Source: Arcticibacter svalbardensis MN12-7 (GTDB lineage Bacteria > Bacteroidota > Bacteroidia > Sphingobacteriales > Sphingobacteriaceae). From it: DNA of 64,000 nucleotides. Positions 62,856 through 64,000 of this stretch are shown here, one piece after another. The notes under the pieces are model-generated. The model made no database searches. It had not been told where the DNA came from and saw only the letters and a list, made by a program, of their open reading frames with translations. Location: assembly GCF_000403135.1 (NCBI RefSeq), contig NZ_AQPN01000008.1, positions 1-64,000 on the forward strand. The letters run 5' to 3'. Positions within the stretch are counted from its first letter, which is position 1. Each line of letters begins with the position of its first letter. Position numbers and translations under genes: made by a program.

Positions 62856-63692
62856 ATGGGTTTTATAAACTTTAATGGAGATATTATTGCCGCCACGCAA
62901 GCAGCAATAGGAGTGGGAAACAGGTCTTTTCGATATGGAGATGGCCTGTTTGAATCCATGAGAATGATGCAGGGAAAGCTGATGTTTGCCGATCTGCATT
63001 CCGACCGGATCAGTAAAGGGATGCAAATTCTGCAGATTGAAGGATCGGCACAAATTACAGCACAATTTTTACAGGAAAAGGTGAGTCAGCTTGCCTTGAG
63101 GAACAACATTAAAAACAATGCACGGGTTCGTTTTACGGTGTTCCGTGATGGAGAAGGACTGTACAGTCCCCTTGGTAATACAATGGGCTATGCGATGGAG
63201 ATTGGGAAAACCGATCTTGATGACTACAGTTCTAACTATAAAGGATTAATTGCAAAGGTGTATGAAGAGATCACGAAGCCAATTAACATATTGTCAAATT
63301 TAAAGAGTTGCAATTCGCTCTTATTTGTGATGGCAGGGATCTTTCGGAAACGCAATTCACTGGATGAGGTATTTATCCTCAATGATAAGGGTTTTCTATG
63401 TGAGGGGATGAGCTCCAACCTGTTCGTTGTATATGAAAAAAATCTGTATACCCCATCGCTGGAAGAAGGGTGTATTGCAGGTGTGATGCGTTCGGTTGTC
63501 ATCTCACTAGCCCAGGAAAATAATATTCCGGTTATTGAAGCGCAGATAAACCCGGACATTTTGAATGAAGCAGAGGAGGTTTTTGTGACAAATGCCACCA
63601 CTGGAATTCAATGGATCATGGGCTTTAACAATAAAAGGTATTTTAATAAACTTTCGAACCAATTATTGGGTTACTTAAATGCAATGAGTTAA
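62856..63692 (+). CDS. Class IV aminotransferase, probable 4-amino-4-deoxychorismate lyase
   Basis: A 278-residue fold type IV PLP enzyme. The PLP lysine is Lys150 (ILSNLKSCNSLLFVMA), and the family's N-terminal FRYGDGLFESMRM and C-terminal EEGCIAGVMRSVV, ATTGIQW motifs are present. In this family branched-chain aminotransferase and 4-amino-4-deoxychorismate lyase (pabC) cannot be parted by motif alone. The length, the shortened N-terminus and the presence of pabB nearby favour the lyase. It is 22 bp after rluD and may share its transcript. Confidence 0.82.
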   Translation: MGFINFNGDIIAATQAAIGVGNRSFRYGDGLFESMRMMQGKLMFADLHSDRISKGMQILQIEGSAQITAQFLQEKVSQLALRNNIKNNARVRFTVFRDGEGLYSPLGNTMGYAMEIGKTDLDDYSSNYKGLIAKVYEEITKPINILSNLKSCNSLLFVMAGIFRKRNSLDEVFILNDKGFLCEGMSSNLFVVYEKNLYTPSLEEGCIAGVMRSVVISLAQENNIPVIEAQINPDILNEAEEVFVTNATTGIQWIMGFNNKRYFNKLSNQLLGYLNAMS

Positions 63693-63829
63693 AATGTATC
63701 ATCATTTACATCGCATACAGCTGCCTGGTTTAACAGGTATTTGAAAATGGAGATTATCACGATAAAGCTTATGAAGAAAGTTGTCATATTAAGTGGATTT
63801 TTAAATGCCTGCCACGTAACAAATATCAT
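63689..63829 (-). CDS. Possible 46-residue single-pass membrane protein
   Basis: A short minus-strand frame, with an ATG at 63829 preceded by an in-frame stop two codons upstream, encodes a cytoplasmic-like N-terminus (MIFVTWQAFKNPLNM), one hydrophobic helix (FFISFIVIISIFKYLLN) and a short acidic tail. Its stop overlaps the stop of the aminotransferase gene by 3 bp. Too short to be sure; no family recognised. Confidence 0.35.
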   Translation of the reverse strand: MIFVTWQAFKNPLNMTTFFISFIVIISIFKYLLNQAAVCDVNDDTF

Positions 63830-64000
63830 ATCTTAGACGTACTTATAAAATGATCATACTTTTTTTAAAACATGATCTGAAACATTAATTGTTTTAACAC
63901 ACATAGATACAGCTCAAAATGGATTTTTATCTTGCAGATAAGATTTCCTGTAGCGTTTAATGACTGGATGGTACATGTTTAAATATTTTTTTATCGTCGT
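63830..64000. other. Window end, AT-rich, no gene seen
   Basis: The last 171 bp hold no coding frame on either strand that I can support. They may be the upstream region of a gene beyond the window. Confidence 0.4.

Overview
The window is chromosomal DNA of a member of the Bacteroidota, most likely family Sphingobacteriaceae (Pedobacter/Solitalea type). The grounds are: low GC; SpII-type lipoproteins of the family; TonB-dependent receptors with a carboxypeptidase-like N-terminal domain; DUF4249, DUF4294 and DUF4202 proteins; an HU-CCDC81/SPOR protein; a long 30S S1 protein; and bacillithiol synthesis (bshB1). The order TPR protein - barrel protein - SPOR - exbB - exbD - tonB - folC is also typical of this group. 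This assignment is inference; there is no rRNA in the window.

Bases 1-14100 are mostly accessory. They hold a 5'-truncated SDR gene and then a 1-kb non-coding stretch with two sets of degenerate ~75-bp tandem repeats around the remnant of a polysaccharide-lyase-like gene. After these come a transglutaminase-like secreted protein, a frameshifted secreted esterase, DUF4202, a GreA/B-like protein, a TonB-dependent receptor with its DUF4249 partner, several small uncharacterised proteins, a MaoC hydratase, a stand-alone receiver protein, a HipA-like kinase/DUF3037 pair, a PfkB sugar kinase and a VOC protein.

Bases 14100-24800 hold two related MFS transporters on either side of a zinc alcohol dehydrogenase, a tRNA-Ser(UGA), an RRM/RGG RNA-binding protein, a large outer-membrane barrel protein, a fasciclin-domain protein and small lipoproteins. 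Bases 24900-28140 hold the serine pathway (serC, serA-like) and L-lactate dehydrogenase.

Bases 28900-46700 run almost entirely on the minus strand and are core: folC; an energy-transduction and envelope operon (tonB, exbD, exbB, SPOR protein, plugless barrel, 1007-residue TPR protein); pyrB; pyrR; rpsA; cmk; an LpxR-like lipid A deacylase; and lon. Bases 47000-63700 are also mainly core: gpmI, nadC, plsY, an M48 lipoprotein protease, a stray RhuM protein, pabB, purA, a Fur-family regulator, relA/spoT, DUF4294, bshB1, a PLP-dependent desulfhydrase/deaminase, rluD and a class IV aminotransferase that probably completes p-aminobenzoate synthesis with pabB.

I did not find a clear new multi-gene system. 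The observations most worth checking are: an intrinsic terminator embedded in the coding sequence of the lipoprotein gene that overlaps gpmI; the HipA-like kinase/DUF3037 pair; the tandem repeats and gene remnant at 800-1580; and the Ton/SPOR/TPR/barrel operon as a functional unit.
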